A stretch of 64,000 nucleotides of DNA from Achatina immaculata (GCA_009760885.1 CM019713.1:24498427-24562426); one strand, 5' to 3'; positions 12,123 to 24,600 are shown, numbered from the stretch's first letter. Numbers and translations are program-made. Notes: generated by a model not told the origin, from the sequence alone.

Positions 12123-13046
12123 ACTATCTTATATCTTATATCCTTCCCGTGCCGTTAAACGTCACATAGGGCTCGCAAAGTAGTTCGCCAATTTTTCCTG
12201 TCTTCGGCGAGTCTTTCAACCTCATCAAAGGATTTTATGCCTGTTAATTTGGCCTCTCTTAATAATGTCCTCTTCAGAGTTTCACGCGGTCTGCTTCTTT
12301 TTCTTCGGCCTGTTGTGTTCCACATGATAGCTTGTTTTGGGATTCTCTGATCATTTCTTCTCATCAAGTGACCAACATATGTCCATCTCCTTTTCCTCAT
12401 CACCCATGAGACTGGTTGTTGTTCAGTCATCTGTCTTATCTCTGCATTGTTCTTGAATTCATTCCACTTGATGCCGAGTATTTTCCTTAGGCATTTGTTT
12501 TCAAAAGAGTCTAATTTCTTTTCTATTTCTTTAGTTGTTTTCCAGCTTTCGCATGCATAAATGAGGGTGGATATTACATTTGAATTGAATAGTCTTAACT
12601 TGGTTTTTGTGCTTATAACTTTTGAATTCCATATGTTCTCAAGATTCTTGAAGATTGATGCTGCTTTTGCAATTCTGATCCTAACTTCCTTTCTAGTGTC
12701 ACCATCCTGGTCTATGTAGCTGCCAAGGTATGCAAATTGATTGACTTCTTCAATATCTGTCCCTTCTATGTGTATTTTTCCAGTTTGATTGAGAGGAATT
12801 TTCATTATTTTTGTTTTGTCCTTGTTAATTTCAAGCCCTATTTTGCTAGCCATTGAAGACAGGCTATCTGTTTTTTCTTGCATGAAATTCACATTATTAC
12901 TGATAAGAGTTATGTCATCAGCAAAATCAAGATCTTCTAGTTGTGTCCCATGTACCCAGTCAATACCTGTGTTACCTGTGCAGCATTTTTTCATTATAAA
13001 GTCTATTGTAATTCCAAAAAGAATTATAGGATTGCAAAATAACATA
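12123..13046 (-). mobile_element. 5'-truncated RTE-like LINE, RT C-terminal part
   Basis: An open minus-strand frame of 296 codons. It contains [20 protein letters not shown], the intact catalytic [56 protein letters not shown] and [10 protein letters not shown], and ends RALCDV just before a TATAAGA tail. It is the same family as 51155-53421 and better preserved, but lacks RT motif A and the endonuclease. Confidence 0.9.
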
Positions 13047-13632
13047 ATAAAAACCTCTGAATGTTAAAATCGCTGATTGCCAAATTGGACAGCGTCTTCA
13101 TCGTGATCTCTTGTTAAAAAGTTCCATCAGAAACTGCGTCGGCCACTAAGCTCTTGCCTGTTTAGGTTAAGCTTAAATCCAGCACTGACTCCCATAACTC
13201 CCATCTCTTAACTCTCAGCATTGACTCCCAGCACTGACTACCAACGCAGACAGATGAACTCTACTTGAACTGTACTTCTCCCATGCCCTTCACGCTAGTT
13301 CTACGGAGATAGCCAACAAATCAAGGGAGATAACAAAACTTGTGTAAGGCAACAACTCAAGGGAGGTAACAAAACATGTGTACGGCAACAAATCAAGGGA
13401 GATAACAAAACATGTGTAAGGTTGATCCTGAACGACCTCAGTCTGTCAGTTATTTTTGTGCCCTAAGGAAAACCCCGTCTAAAAAAAAATTGATAGCATT
13501 TACACTTCACGGTACTGTAGTGTGATCAGTAAACTGTAGCTGCTTCAGCAGTAATAGTGTAGTGGTGGATAACTGCTTCATGCGAATCTGTACAGCATTT
13601 TTGAAAATTCATTTCTCGTAGAGAACCTAGCC

Positions 13633-13671
<39 letters not shown>

Positions 13672-13759
13672 CTCCATGATTTTGCTAAATCTCAGATGAG
13701 AACTTTGAGAACCGAATATCAATAGCGAATAAACAGACGTGTATGCACATATACATACA
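13047..13759. other. No gene seen; short repeats
   Basis: Three partial copies of an AGGGAGATAACAAAAC-type unit at 13320-13420, and (CT)n at 13633-13669. Confidence 0.6.
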
Positions 13760-13768
13760 TGTATACAT

Positions 13769-14314
13769 CTTATATCTTATATCCTTCCCGTGCCGTTAAA
13801 CGTCACATAGGGCTCGCAAAGTAGTTCGCCAATTTTTCCTGTCTTCGGCGAGTCTTTCAACCTCATCAAAGGATCTTATGCCTGTTAACTTGGCCTCTCT
13901 TAATAATGTCCTCTTCAGAGTTTCACGCGGTCTGCCCCTTTTTCTTCGGCCTGTTGTGTTCCACTTGATAGCTTGTTTTGGGATTCTCTGATCATTTCTT
14001 CTCATCAAGTGACCAACATATGTCCATCTCCTTTTCCTCATCACCCATGAGACTGGTTGTTGTTCAGTCATCTGTCTTATCTCTGCATTGTTCTTGAATT
14101 CATTCCACTTGATACCGAGTATTCTCCTTAGGCATTTGTTTTCAAAAGAGTAATTTCTTTTCTGTTTTTTTAGTTGTTTTCCAGCTTTCGCATGCATAAA
14201 TGAGGGTGGATATTACATTTGAATTGAATAGTCTTAACTTGGTTTTTGTGCTTATAACGTTTGAATTCCATATGTTGTCAAGATTCTTGAAGATTGATGC
14301 TGCTTTTGCAATTC
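13769..14314 (-). mobile_element. 5'-truncated RTE-like LINE inserted in a CATA microsatellite
   Basis: The minus-strand sequence matches the family at 12123-13046 ([17 protein letters not shown], then [17 protein letters not shown] to RALCDV), with a small frameshift near 14150. The 3' tail is TATAAGA-type. TGTATACAT occurs on both sides (13760-13768 and 14315-14323), and CATA-type sequence flanks both ends. Confidence 0.88.
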
Positions 14315-14563
14315 TGTATACATACATACATACGTATATGCATGCAAGCATACATACATACATACATTCATACATACATACATGTATACAAACATACATA
14401 TATGCATGCATGCATACATACATACATACACACACATACATACATACATACATACATATATGCATACATACATACATACATATATGCATACATATATGCA
14501 TGCAAGCATACATACATACATACACACATACATACATACATACATACATACATACATACATAC
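14315..14563. repeat. (CATA)n tetranucleotide microsatellite
   Basis: About 250 bp of CATA/TACA repeats with interspersed ATGCATGC variants. It is open in several frames on both strands but is clearly not coding. Confidence 0.97.
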
Positions 14564-15025
14564 AGATAAGGAGAGAGAAAGACGGAGAAGAGGGAGAGAA
14601 GGGCAAATACAAAGAGTGAAATGTATTTTCAAAGGGTTAAGAATTTGGTATGTAGACATGTCTGATATTCTCAAGGGAAGAAAGAGGGAGAGTGAGAGAA
14701 AGAGAGAGAGAGAAGATGGTGGGTTAGGAGGGGATGGGAAGAGGGGAAGAGGACGAATGAGCGAACTTTATTTTCAAAGAGTGAAGAACTGGGTACTCAG
14801 GATGTCTGACATTCTCAAAGGAAGAGAGAGAGAAAGAAAGAAGAGAGAGAAGAAAAGGAGAAGAGAGAGAGGAGAAAGAAGGAGAAAAGAGAGAGAGAAG
14901 AGAGAGAGAGAGAGAGAAGAGAGGAGAGAGAAGGAGAAACGAGAGAGAGAGAAGAGAGGAGAGAGAAGGAGAAAAGAGAGAGAGAAAAGAGAGAGAAGAG
15001 AGAGAAGAGAGAGAATATTTTTCTA
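14564..15025. repeat. GA-rich tract with two degenerate repeat-B pieces
   Basis: (GA)n-type sequence broken by two related 60-bp pieces at about 14620-14680 and 14760-14820 (TTTTCAAAG..GAA.TGG). These resemble the reverse complement of SINE-like repeat B. Confidence 0.75.
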
Positions 15026-16545
15026 CTGCTTGGAACAGGATACTCTCCCCTGTGGCAACAGTGAGGATATTTTAGTGTAGCTCTTATAGCCGCCTTCTTG
15101 TTCTGTCAGTAAACAAAATTCAAAGAGAGCATAGGATGTTGCCACGCCCCGTCCACTTTAATGTTGCAGTGTCAAACCTTTCATTAAGTTCCACCATAGC
15201 AAAGATCACGTAGCTCTCAATTCAACTGGACAGTCAGGTTGTACTGTCTCCTGTTTCTACTGAGCGCTCAGGGAAGCCGGAGAAGATCTTGGCCAGCTGT
15301 GGGTAGTATAACCTGGCGAGTAAGCTGTCTCTCTCCAGAAACATATATTATATCTGTCTCTCTCCGGTCGTATATCCTAGTCGCTCTACCGTAGAAGTGT
15401 GACAGAATTATTTAAGTGTAGAATTAAAACGGTAGATTCTTCACTCAAAGGGACAGAATTCTTGTATGTCGTAATACATCATGAATTGTTTCCCTTGGAT
15501 TCTCCGAACTTTCAATGGCCTGCTGTCCAAAAATAAATAATTGTCATAATAGAATTCTGTTAGGTCCTGTTTTGACGCGACATTTTTCTCGCGCAAAAGT
15601 GACTGTTGGCTCAGAGTAATGTTAAAAACAGTCACAACAACTGTGAATTCTGGCACAAAGATTATTTGTTAGAAACTAAGATTTTCACAGTAGTTGAAGG
15701 TTAAGTAAACAAGCGTTTTTTTCCTGTGAATGTTTAGACTTCTCGAGACAGAAGTTTCTTGATGGGGGCTGAGAAAATCCTAGTCATATAAAAGAGCAGA
15801 GCGGACCAAGCCGGATTATCATGATTCTTATTAGGACTAGGATGAGTGATGATTAGGATTATGTAGAGACCAGTAGGTCAGGTTAGCATGAGAACTACCT
15901 AGGAAGATGTTCATGTTTGATCAGTGTGTTCACAATGTTTGTGATAGGGAGATTTTTATAGGCTTGTTCAGTCTTTTTTTTTAAAATCATGACTTGGTGT
16001 ACTCTGGACTAGGTGTATAGTAGTTATTCAGTGTTTCTACCTCATGTAGTGAAAGTAATAATCACCAATGTTCCCTCTCAGCTGCGCTCACAGAAAAAAA
16101 AAATCACACCGCGCACAAAACATTTAGAGCCTCGCACAAAAAAGGAAAGTGCTACTTTTATTTCCAATTTCCAGATGCTACTTCGTGGTATAATTGCGAC
16201 CAAGAAAAATACAATAATGGTACATGTTTTTCCTTTACTGTTTTTTTTTTTCTTGTTAAGATATGACTTTCGGATCAGATGTTTCAACTGATCTTTTATC
16301 GCGTAGTTTCGGTAATGCTGTAGCAGAATTGTGACGAGGCAAGTGGGCACACAGAGGACAGAGCACATTTGCACGCATAGTATTTTATTTGCACATGAAC
16401 TGAACATTTTGCACACACGCGCAAACCCTTAGAGTGAATACTGATAATCACTGTTCTTCTTAGGGCAGAGTAGTAATGGAAGTTTGTTAGAGCAGAATGT
16501 GAACTCAGTTATTGTTGATAGTAGCTTTTTTTTTACCCATTTTGG
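15026..16545. other. No gene seen
   Basis: Unique-looking AT-rich sequence. No recognised domain on either strand. Confidence 0.55.
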
Positions 16546-17515
16546 TCTGATGTGAGCATATTAGTTGTTGTTGCTGATGTGAGCTTACCAGTTGTGATTG
16601 CTGATATGAGCTTACCAGTTGTGGTTGCTGATGTGAGCTTACAAGCTGTAATTGCTGATGTGAGCTTATTAGTTGTGGTTGCTGATGTGAGCTTACTAGT
16701 TGTGGTTGCTGATGTGAGCTTACCAGTGTGGTTGCTGATATGAGCTTACCAGCTGTAATTGCTGATGTGAGCTTACTAGTTGTGGTTGCTGATGTGAGCT
16801 TACTAGTTTGGTTGCTGATGTGAGCTTACTAGTTTGGTTGCTGATGTGAGCTTACTAGTTTGGTTGCTGATGTGAACTTACTAGTTTGGTTGCTGATGTG
16901 AGCTTACTAGTTTGGTTGCTGATGTGAGCTTACTAGTTTGGTTGCTGATGTGAGCTTACTAGTTGTGGTTGCTGATATGAGCTTACTGGTTTGGTTGCTG
17001 ATATGAGCTTACTAGTTTGGTTGCTGATGTGAGCTTACCAGCTGTACTTGCTGATGTGAGCTTACCAGCTGTAATTGCTGATGTGAGCTTACTAGTTTGG
17101 TTGCTGATGTGAGCTTACTAGTTTGGTTGCTGATGTGAGCTTACCAGCTGTAATTGCTGATGTGAGCTTACTAGTTTGGTTGCTGATGTGAGCTTACCAG
17201 CTGTAATTGCTGATGTGAGCGTACCAGCTGTAATTGCTGATGTGAGCTTACCAGCTGTAATTGCTGATGTGAGCTTACCAGCTGTAATTGCTGATGTGAG
17301 CTTACCAGCTGTAATTGCTGATGTGAGCTTACCAGCTGTAATTGCTGATGTGAGCTTACCAGCTGTAATTGCTGATGTGAGCTTACCAGCTGTAATTGCT
17401 GATGTGAGCTTACTAGTTGTGGTTGCTGATGTGAGCTTACTAGTTTGGTTGCTGATGTGAGCTTACTAGTTTGGTTGCTGATGTGAGCTTACTGGTCGTG
17501 GTTGCTGATGTGTGG
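16546..17515. repeat. 26/27-bp minisatellite, about 36 copies
   Basis: The unit core GCTGATGTGAGCTTAC is followed by CAGCTGTAATT (27-bp type) or TAGTTTGGTT (26-bp type). The 27-bp type dominates the right half. A run of 27-bp units is open for 94 codons by chance of unit length. Confidence 0.97.
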
Positions 17516-17569
17516 ATTGTTTTCCATTTGAGGTATTCTGATGTTCAGTAAGTATGGCAACATTTTGTT

Positions 17570-17930
17570 TGATTTTGAATGCTGGTAGTTCTAATCTAGC
17601 TGTTAGAGTTGCACACGTCCTCCCCACATGGCAAACTAAGTTCTCGCCGGGGAGTGGAGCCTGTCACGTGTACATATTTGAATGTCCCATCCTCATCAGT
17701 CACCTTCCATTTGTCTCACAATTAAACTCGTTGTCTAGTTTTACAGCTACCTTCTTGTTGTCTAGTTGTACAGCTACCTTCTTGTTGTCTAGCTGTACAA
17801 CTACCTTCTTGTTGTCTAGCTGTACAACTACCTTCTTGTTGTCTAGTTGTACAACTACCTTCTTGTTGAATGACTCAACATTGTAATATGTTGGTTCTGT
17901 TGGAAGATTGCCTGTGATTTCTCCAGCGTT
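17570..17930. repeat. Dispersed repeat C, copy 1, with internal 27-bp expansion
   Basis: It shares CCCACATGGC, AGTTCTCGCCGGG and GGAAGATTGCC, in the same order, with 24350-24600. Between them a GTTGTCTAG..GTACA..CTACCTTCTT unit of 27 bp is repeated about five times (17735-17870). Origin unknown. Confidence 0.55.
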
Positions 17931-18246
17931 GCTATTGTCTAGTGGTGGAGTTGAGAGCCTGGGTGTCTGCTGTTTCTATGTGTATAAACAGGAAACAAAC
18001 TTGTAGAAGAGGATATTACAGATCAAACTTTAGTATCTAAATTCTTGAACAGTGGTTTTAAATATATCAGTTCACTCCACTAGAACCTTGACATTTACTA
18101 GCAGCACAGTTCAACTTGCTCACAAAAGAAAAGAAGTTCTGTTTCAGCTGGTGCCGTGGTGGCACATCAGTACTTGTCAAAAAGGGCATATGCCTTTAGT
18201 AGGCGCGCGACTGTAGTAATGTTCGGAAATAAAGCGGCAATGTTTT

Positions 18247-18880
18247 GGAGAGAGAGAAGAAGAGAGGAAGAGAGAGAGGAGAGAGAAGAAGAGAGAGAGA
18301 GAGCGGAAAGAGAGAGGAGAGAGAGAAGAAGAGAGAAAGGAGAGAGAGAGGAAGAAAGAGGAGAGAGAGAGAAGAGAGGAGAGAGAGAAGAAGAGAGAGA
18401 GGAAGAGAGAGGAGAGAGAATAAGAGAGAGAGCGGAGAGAGAGAAGAAGAGAGAAAGGAGAGAGAGAGGAGAGAGAGAAGAAGAGAGAAAGGAGAGAGAG
18501 AGGAAGAGAGAGAGAAGAGAGAGAGGAGGAAGAGAGAAAAAGAGAGAGGAGAGAGAGAGAAGAGAGGAGAGAGAGAGAGAAGAGAGAAAGGAGAGAGAGG
18601 AAGAGAGAGGAGAGAGAGAATAAGAGAGTTCGGAGAGAGAGAAGAAGAGAGAAAGGAGAGAGATAGGAAGAGAGAGAGGAGAGAGAGAATAAGAGAGAGA
18701 GCGGAGAGAGAGAGAAGAGAAGAGAGAGAGAGGAGAAAGAGGAGAGAGAGAAGAGAGAGAAAGAGAGAGGAAAGAGAAAAAGAGAGAGCAGAGAGGAGAG
18801 AGAGAAAGAGAAGAAAGATGAGAGAGAGAAGAGGGAAGGTAGAGAAGAGGGAGAGAGAAGAGAGAGAGAGAGAGAGTCAA
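18247..18880. repeat. 630-bp polypurine (GA)-rich tract
   Basis: Almost pure purine on the plus strand, with short GAAGAAGAGA..GGA units and no pyrimidine runs. Long ORFs on both strands here are low-complexity artefacts. Confidence 0.97.
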
Positions 18881-19469
18881 AAGACTATGGCCATCAGTTT
18901 GTGAGACTGAAATCGCGCCAATATCAAAAAGATGCAGCTTTCAAGTAAAACAGACCGTAACATTGAACTACGACGCTTTGCCACAAAATTGGGCTACTTG
19001 TTCAGGTCAATAGTTCCGGCTTAAAGTGTTTATTGTGTGTTGCCCTTGGTGATGTAATCATTAATGATTTGGCTTCTTGCTGCGCGCAGTTTATGAATCG
19101 CACCCTAAAAATAAAATAATTGAGTAGGCATGAGTTTCTGTGTTTGATGTTTAGAAACGCTGTGTGACTTTCAGTCTGCACGATGTGAGCTTTCACTGTT
19201 AGTTTCCTAGGTGAAAACATGGTATAAAGTGTAATAGCAAATGAATACATCCGGGAGGTCACAAAGTCAGTGTGCAGTATCCCGGTATCGATTCCGGATC
19301 GTAATGATATCTTAGATAGCTGCTATATCTAGGCACGTCTATCGCGTACGTTAGCGTGTTCAAGTCTGCTATTGTGTAACATTCACTGTATTCAGTCTGT
19401 CTTTGCGTATTCAGTTATTAAGCAGCGGTTTGAAGTGCAATGGGCGAATTATTTAAATCAGTTTATTTA
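18881..19469. other. No gene seen
   Basis: Unique-looking sequence upstream of the mariner-like remnant. It may include the element's lost terminal region. Confidence 0.5.
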
Positions 19470-19997
19470 CTATAGTTCTTTCACTGGAGGAACGTGTTTT
19501 TCTTGTTGAACACGCATTTCGAGAAGGCAGTACAAACGCCGATTTAGCGCGAGAAACAGTTGGATGACAAATTCTCAGAAACACCCGAACCTCATCGAAC
19601 CTCACCGCAATGCAGCTGATAGACTTACTGAGAATTTCGTCAAACAAGTTCAGTGTTAGACGCACGCCGTAGAGGGACGAGATCACCTGCTCTTGGATTC
19701 AACAAGATGGCGCTACTGCGCGCACAGCTAACAATTCCATGAAACTTCTGAACGCGATTTTCAGAGATGGTGTCATCTCTAAAAGCTTATGGTGCCCTCG
19801 CTCCTTTATACGTGGGGAGCAGCAAAGTCTGAAGTGTATCGAAATCGCCCAGGCACGCAGAAAGAAAGAAACTGTAGTAACTGCGTACATAAGAAACATA
19901 TCAACAGCAGAACTAAGAAAAGTGTTTGCGAATAAAATTAAACGAATTCAAGCTTGCATAGACACACGTCTACATCGCTTCCAACGTTTGTTATAAG
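19470..19997 (+). mobile_element. Mariner-like (IS630/Tc1 superfamily) transposase remnant with internal deletion
   Basis: The first part reads SLEERVFLVEHAFREG, the N-terminal helix-turn-helix seen in transposases with a DUF4817-type domain. After a frameshift and stops, the second part from about 19697 reads IQQDGATARTANNSMKLLNA, then FRDGVISKSLW, and ends with NISTAELRKVFANKIKRIQA and a stop. QQDGATA carries the second catalytic Asp. The first acid and linker are deleted. The PPRSPDL...D block that should hold the third acid is replaced by CPRSFIRGEQ. It is non-functional. I could not confirm terminal inverted repeats. Confidence 0.7.
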
Positions 19998-20284
19998 GCA
20001 CGTGTCTGATTAGTTTATATTACGTAAAACGTGATTGTTGTTTATCACTTAATGCACTATCACTTATGTGAATAGTTCACGCTGATGCGAATCCCGCAGA
20101 CAGTGTCTTAAAGCTGTTTCTTTCAACACAGTTCGCTGGAGCAGTACGGGAGAAGGGTTCCAACCTACTCCCTTCACAATAATGAAGAAACTCGTTAGGA
20201 AATACCTGGTACCGAAAATTCCATTCGAATCTGTATTCGGTATTCGAACGAACAATGGCAAGTTCGAATATACCTTTTTTTAAA

Positions 20285-20556
20285 GGAACACTTATGAAAC
20301 TGAAGAGCTATGAAAGTAACAGGTGAACAATTATAAAACTGAAGATCTATGAAAGTACAAGGTAAACAATTTTAAAACTGAAAACTATGAAAGTAACAAG
20401 TGAACAGTTATAAAACTGAAGAACTATGAAAATAACAACTGAACAACTATAAAATTGAGGAACTGAGATAAATGATCAATCATAAAACTGAAGAACTACG
20501 AAAGTAACAAGTAAACAATTATAAAAATGAAGGGCTATGAAAGTAACAGGTGATGA
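20285..20556. repeat. Degenerate 36-39-bp minisatellite, about 7 copies
   Basis: The unit core AAAACTGAAGAACTATGAAA is followed by GTAACAAGTGAACAATTAT, with frequent indels. Confidence 0.85.
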
Positions 20557-20984
20557 AGTTAAAACTCTTCATGTCTGAGCTGTAGCCTATAATGGTTCCT
20601 CTTCAGGAAAAGATAACTTGAAGTCTTCGGACCACCATAACGTTCGTATCGGAAACTGGGTCAACCGTCAGGGGAAATAATGCAAGAAAAACAAATTCTC
20701 TGATGTATCACATCAAAGGTTTTCCCCAAGTCCTACGGCCCGAGCAGTGCTTGTAGAGTCGCTTTCTGGGATCAAAGCAGCCCAGCAGAGGTCGTTCTGG
20801 TGAGTAAAGTCCGTGGGGAAATTAGCAGCAGAAAGCATAAAATGGAGAGAAAAAGGTTGGGGGGGGGGGTGGTTTGATTAAAAAAAGGGGGTGTGGTGGA
20901 TAAATAAAGAATGAACAGAAAATAAAATATTTTCAGAAACTTTCAAGGCATAAGAGCAAGGTCTGCATGATTGTCCTCGTTTAT
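20557..20984. other. No gene seen
   Basis: Unique-looking sequence with a G-run at 20862-20871. Confidence 0.5.
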
Positions 20985-21172
20985 CCTGTGCATGAACCTC
21001 AGTTATCCTTTGCACAAGCCTCAGTTAGCCATTACGCAAGCCTCAGCTAGCCTATGCAAGCAAGCCTCAATTAGCCAGTACGCAAGCCTCAGTTAGCCAG
21101 TGTGCAAGCCTTAGTTAGCCTGTGCAAACAAACATTAGCCTGTGAAAACACGCCTCAGCCTGTGCACAAGCC
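20985..21172. repeat. Degenerate minisatellite of CAAGCCTCAGTTAGCC type
   Basis: About eight irregularly spaced copies of GCAAGCCTCAGTTAGCC, 22 to 28 bp apart. Confidence 0.8.
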
Positions 21173-21265
21173 TCACTGCTCTCAAAGTTTACATCTAACA
21201 CACTCTCAGGACCGCATAGGACAGAGATGGCTGGAATTTATTAGAGCGCACCTTCATGATCAGAC

Positions 21266-21320
21266 AGGTTATGGATGATGATGATGATTATGATGATGAT
21301 GATGGTGATGATGATGATGT
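21266..21320. repeat. (GAT)n microsatellite
   Basis: About 55 bp of GAT repeats with interruptions, possibly the 3' tail of a lost LINE. Confidence 0.85.
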
Positions 21321-21379
21321 AACAAAATACGATAAGAAATTTATCAACAACAAATATTAAATCCACGTTTATAGCACTA

Positions 21380-22690
21380 CCAAAGAAACCAGGTGCAACG
21401 GAATGTGAGGACCACCGGACTACCAGCCTCTCATATGACATAACGAAGCTACTTCTGAGAATAATTATGAGAAGAACAAGGAAAAAGATAAAAATGGAAA
21501 ATAGCAGATGAACAGTTTGGATTTGTTGAAGGAAAGGGAACACACAATGCCATTTATGCTTTACGAACACTAACAGAAAGAGCTTTAGAAGTACAGAAAG
21601 ATCTCTACTTATGCTTCATTGATTACACCAAGGCATTTGACAAGGTGAAACATAATGAAATTATTAAAATGCCTGAAGATATCAATATAGACGGCAAAGA
21701 CCTGAGGATAGTAAAACATCTATACTGCAGCAAGAAGCAGCAGTTCGAGTTGAAAATAGAACTGGAAAATATCAACCTATAAAGCAAGGGGTGCGACAAA
21801 GATATGTACTATCTCCAGACCTTTTTTCTCTGTACAGCGAGAATATTCAAAGAACGATCATCACAGAACCAGGCATAAAAATTGGAGGATACAGTATTAA
21901 CAACCTTCGGTATGCTGACGACACAGACTGATAGCTGAGAACCAACAAGACCTGCAAAATCTCTTGGATAGAGTCGCCAAAGAAAGTGAACAGAAAGGCC
22001 TTACTTTGAACATCAAAAAGACAGAGACTATGGTTATATCTAAGAAACAGAATCCACCAACATGCAGTATAAAATTAAATGGAACTATTCTAAAGCAGGT
22101 GCAGAAATTCAAATACCTTGGAGCAGTAACAACTTCAGATGGGAAATGCAGAACAGAAATTAGGAACAGAAAATGCCAAGCAAAGACTGCATTTCAGAGA
22201 ATGAGGAACATATTAACCAACACATCCTTATCAATGAATGTTAAAAATGCTATATTGAACCTATCTTGTTATATGGAAGTGAATCATGGACAATAGGCAA
22301 GTCTGCACAAAAATCATTGGAAGCAGCAGAAATGTAGTTTATTAGAAGAATGTTGCGAATCCCCTGGACAGCAAAAATAACTAATGAAGAATGTAGGAGA
22401 AGAGCTGGAGAGACAAAAAATATTGTCCAAAAAAAAAATAAGAGAGAGACAATGTACTTTCATAGGACATGCAATGAGAAGAGGGGGCATTGAAAATATT
22501 ATAACAGGAAAAATAGAGGGAAGAAGATCAAGAGGAAAACCAAGAGAAATGATACTGGACAGTCTGGCGGGATGGTGTGAGAGGAGATCACCAACTGAGC
22601 TGATGGCCTGCATGAAGGATCGTGTACTCTGGAGAAGCATAATAGCCAACGCCAGTCGGCATGGCACCTGATGATGATGATGATGGCAAA
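21380..22690 (+). mobile_element. Decayed LINE with RT domain, (GAT)n-tailed family
   Basis: Plus-strand fragments in different frames read DEQFGFVEGKGTHNAIYALR, CFIDYTKAFDKVKHNEIIKM (RT motif A), YADDT followed by a stop, LNIKKTETMVISKKQNPPTC, FKYLGAVTTSDGKC, EPILLYGSESWTIGKSAQKS and FIGHAMRRGGIENIITGKIE, ending ANASRHGT and (GAT)n. Many frameshifts and stops show it is dead. It lacks an endonuclease and most of the fingers. Confidence 0.9.
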
Positions 22691-22703
22691 GAATTCCCAG
22701 ACA

Positions 22704-22975
22704 TGGAACCACAGCCGACCAAACTCTACATTACAACAGATAACCCAACTCTCCCAGCCGACCAGACTCTACATTACAACAGATAACCCAACTCTCACAG
22801 CCGACCAGACTCTACATTACAACAGATAACCCAACTCTCACAGCCGACCAAACTCTACATTACAACAGATAACCCAACTCTCACAGCCGACCAGACTCTA
22901 CATTACAACAGATAACCCAACTCTCCCAGCCGACCAGACTCTACATTACAACAGATAACCCAACTCTCCCACCCG
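22704..22975. repeat. 42-bp minisatellite, about 6.5 copies
   Basis: The unit core CAGCCGACCAGACTCTACAT is followed by TACAACAGATAACCCAACTC. It starts about 20 bp after the LINE (GAT)n tail. Confidence 0.95.
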
Positions 22976-24349
22976 ACGCTCCGCCCATGGAACCTCACCT
23001 GCAGATGGCCACCGCAGTGATCCAGTTACCTCGCCATGACCCTTCCCGCAGCCTGGATGTGTTGGTGAGGTCGTGACCAGGTTTTGCAAGGTCAAGGAAT
23101 GACCCAGTGAAGGTCTACAACCGAGAGCAGGTATTGAATGGAGACGTCTAGACAAGTCTAGAGTTACAATAATAAAGAAACGGAACTGTTACGGTTCTAA
23201 CGGAAAACTCACGCTAGGAACTCTTGTTATCGTTTCCTTTACTTGAACAAGCTGCAACATTTAAAAATGACGGAGAAAGTAATGAACATAAGGTTTTTTT
23301 TTCCCTGAAATTTCCTTTTCTTAATTACATATAATCACGGAATGGAAACAGTATCAGGAATCAAGAAAATTTCTGTCTGACCTGAGTTTAAAAAAAAAGG
23401 GGGGGGGGAAATGATATTACTACTGAAAATCCCGTGTCATTACTTATTACAATCTCAGTATCTCTCTGTAAGTATAAAACATGTACAGGAGTGGTTCTCA
23501 ACTTCAGATCGCAACTCAGATTAGGGCCTGGGGGTGGGGGTGGGGGAGGGGAAGTGGGCAGGGTGGGGCCAAAGGTAAGGCTGCGAGAAGGTTTATAACT
23601 TTTGTTGAATCTGAGTATTAAAAAAAATTTTTTTTTTATGACTGGCGGGTCACCTATCGTTCCTGGTTTAGGTTTATGGGTCACGTGCCATTATGGCAGA
23701 ATAGCAATTAGTGAAAGAGTCATAACCAAGTAAAGTGCGAATACCTGGAGGACCTCATATGAAATTAGAAAAAAAAATCTCCTGATAAATGATTTAGAAG
23801 TTTCCAGTTTTCAATAATTTAGAAACTTAGTGCGCCACTAGATTCTGAACTGAAATTAGAGCAAGGTGAAAATGAGTAGTGGAATTCATGATTGTCTATA
23901 GCATGGGAGAAAGTGAGAATCACGGAACAGAAGCAGAGATTATAAAACATATTTTTTTTTTTTTTGAGAGTATGAGAGAGGATAGTCAGAGCTTGAATCA
24001 GAGCGAGTCAGAGTCAAATTAGTAATCATGTCATAGTCAGTGTTGTGATTACTCCAGTTCTGTTGTTTTTTTTTTTTTGGGGGGGGGGGCGTTGCTTTGA
24101 GATGTAGTCAGGTTAAGGAAATAGTTGCAGTTATTCATTATTTGTTTGTTTGTTTGGTTTTGTTATTATGTAGTTTTGGAGAATTTGTCCTTTTTAAGAG
24201 AGACTTGCAAGTTTCTTGAGAATTCTAGATAGAATGATGAAATAGCTACAAGAGTGATGTTCACCATTGAAGGAATCGTGATGTGATATTTGTGGAAGCG
24301 AAGTTGTATTCATTTTGAATTTGAATTGTAAGTACGTGAGTTGGTATTT
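22976..24349. other. No gene seen; homopolymer runs
   Basis: AT-rich with G-runs (23401-23408, 24081-24090) and T-runs. A hAT-type end GGTTCTCAAC is at about 23493. Confidence 0.5.
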
Positions 24350-24600
24350 TCCCTTATTGTCATACATGACTCTGTTCCCACATGGCGAACTAGTTCTCGC
24401 CGGGAAGTGTTTCTTGTATTCTATATTTCCTGCCTTGTTGCAGTGATGTTTATTCATCCTCACAATTTCACCCTTCATTCTATCCATTAATAAAATTTGT
24501 GATGTCCGATGTAAAACTACATTACTGACTTTGTTGGAACTTTCACTGTTTGACAAGTTTTTTTTTTATGTCGGAAGATTGCCAAGTTTAGTTAAGTTGT
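24350..24600. repeat. Dispersed repeat C, copy 2
   Basis: CCCACATGGCGAACTAGTTC, TCGCCGGGAAGTG and CGGAAGATTGCC match 17570-17930 in order. This copy lacks the 27-bp array. Confidence 0.5.

Noticed and set aside
14142..15080. Overlapping ORFs on both strands rich in MYVCMYVC or HTYIHTYI
   Set aside because: Translation of a CATA microsatellite and the adjoining GA tract.
18150..18246. tRNA-like head before the polypurine tract
   Set aside because: Only a weak A-box-like and a poor B-box-like match. Not enough to call.
18156..18904. Glu/Arg-rich and Ser/Leu-rich ORFs of 155-237 codons
   Set aside because: They are both strands of a polypurine tract. Low-complexity artefacts.
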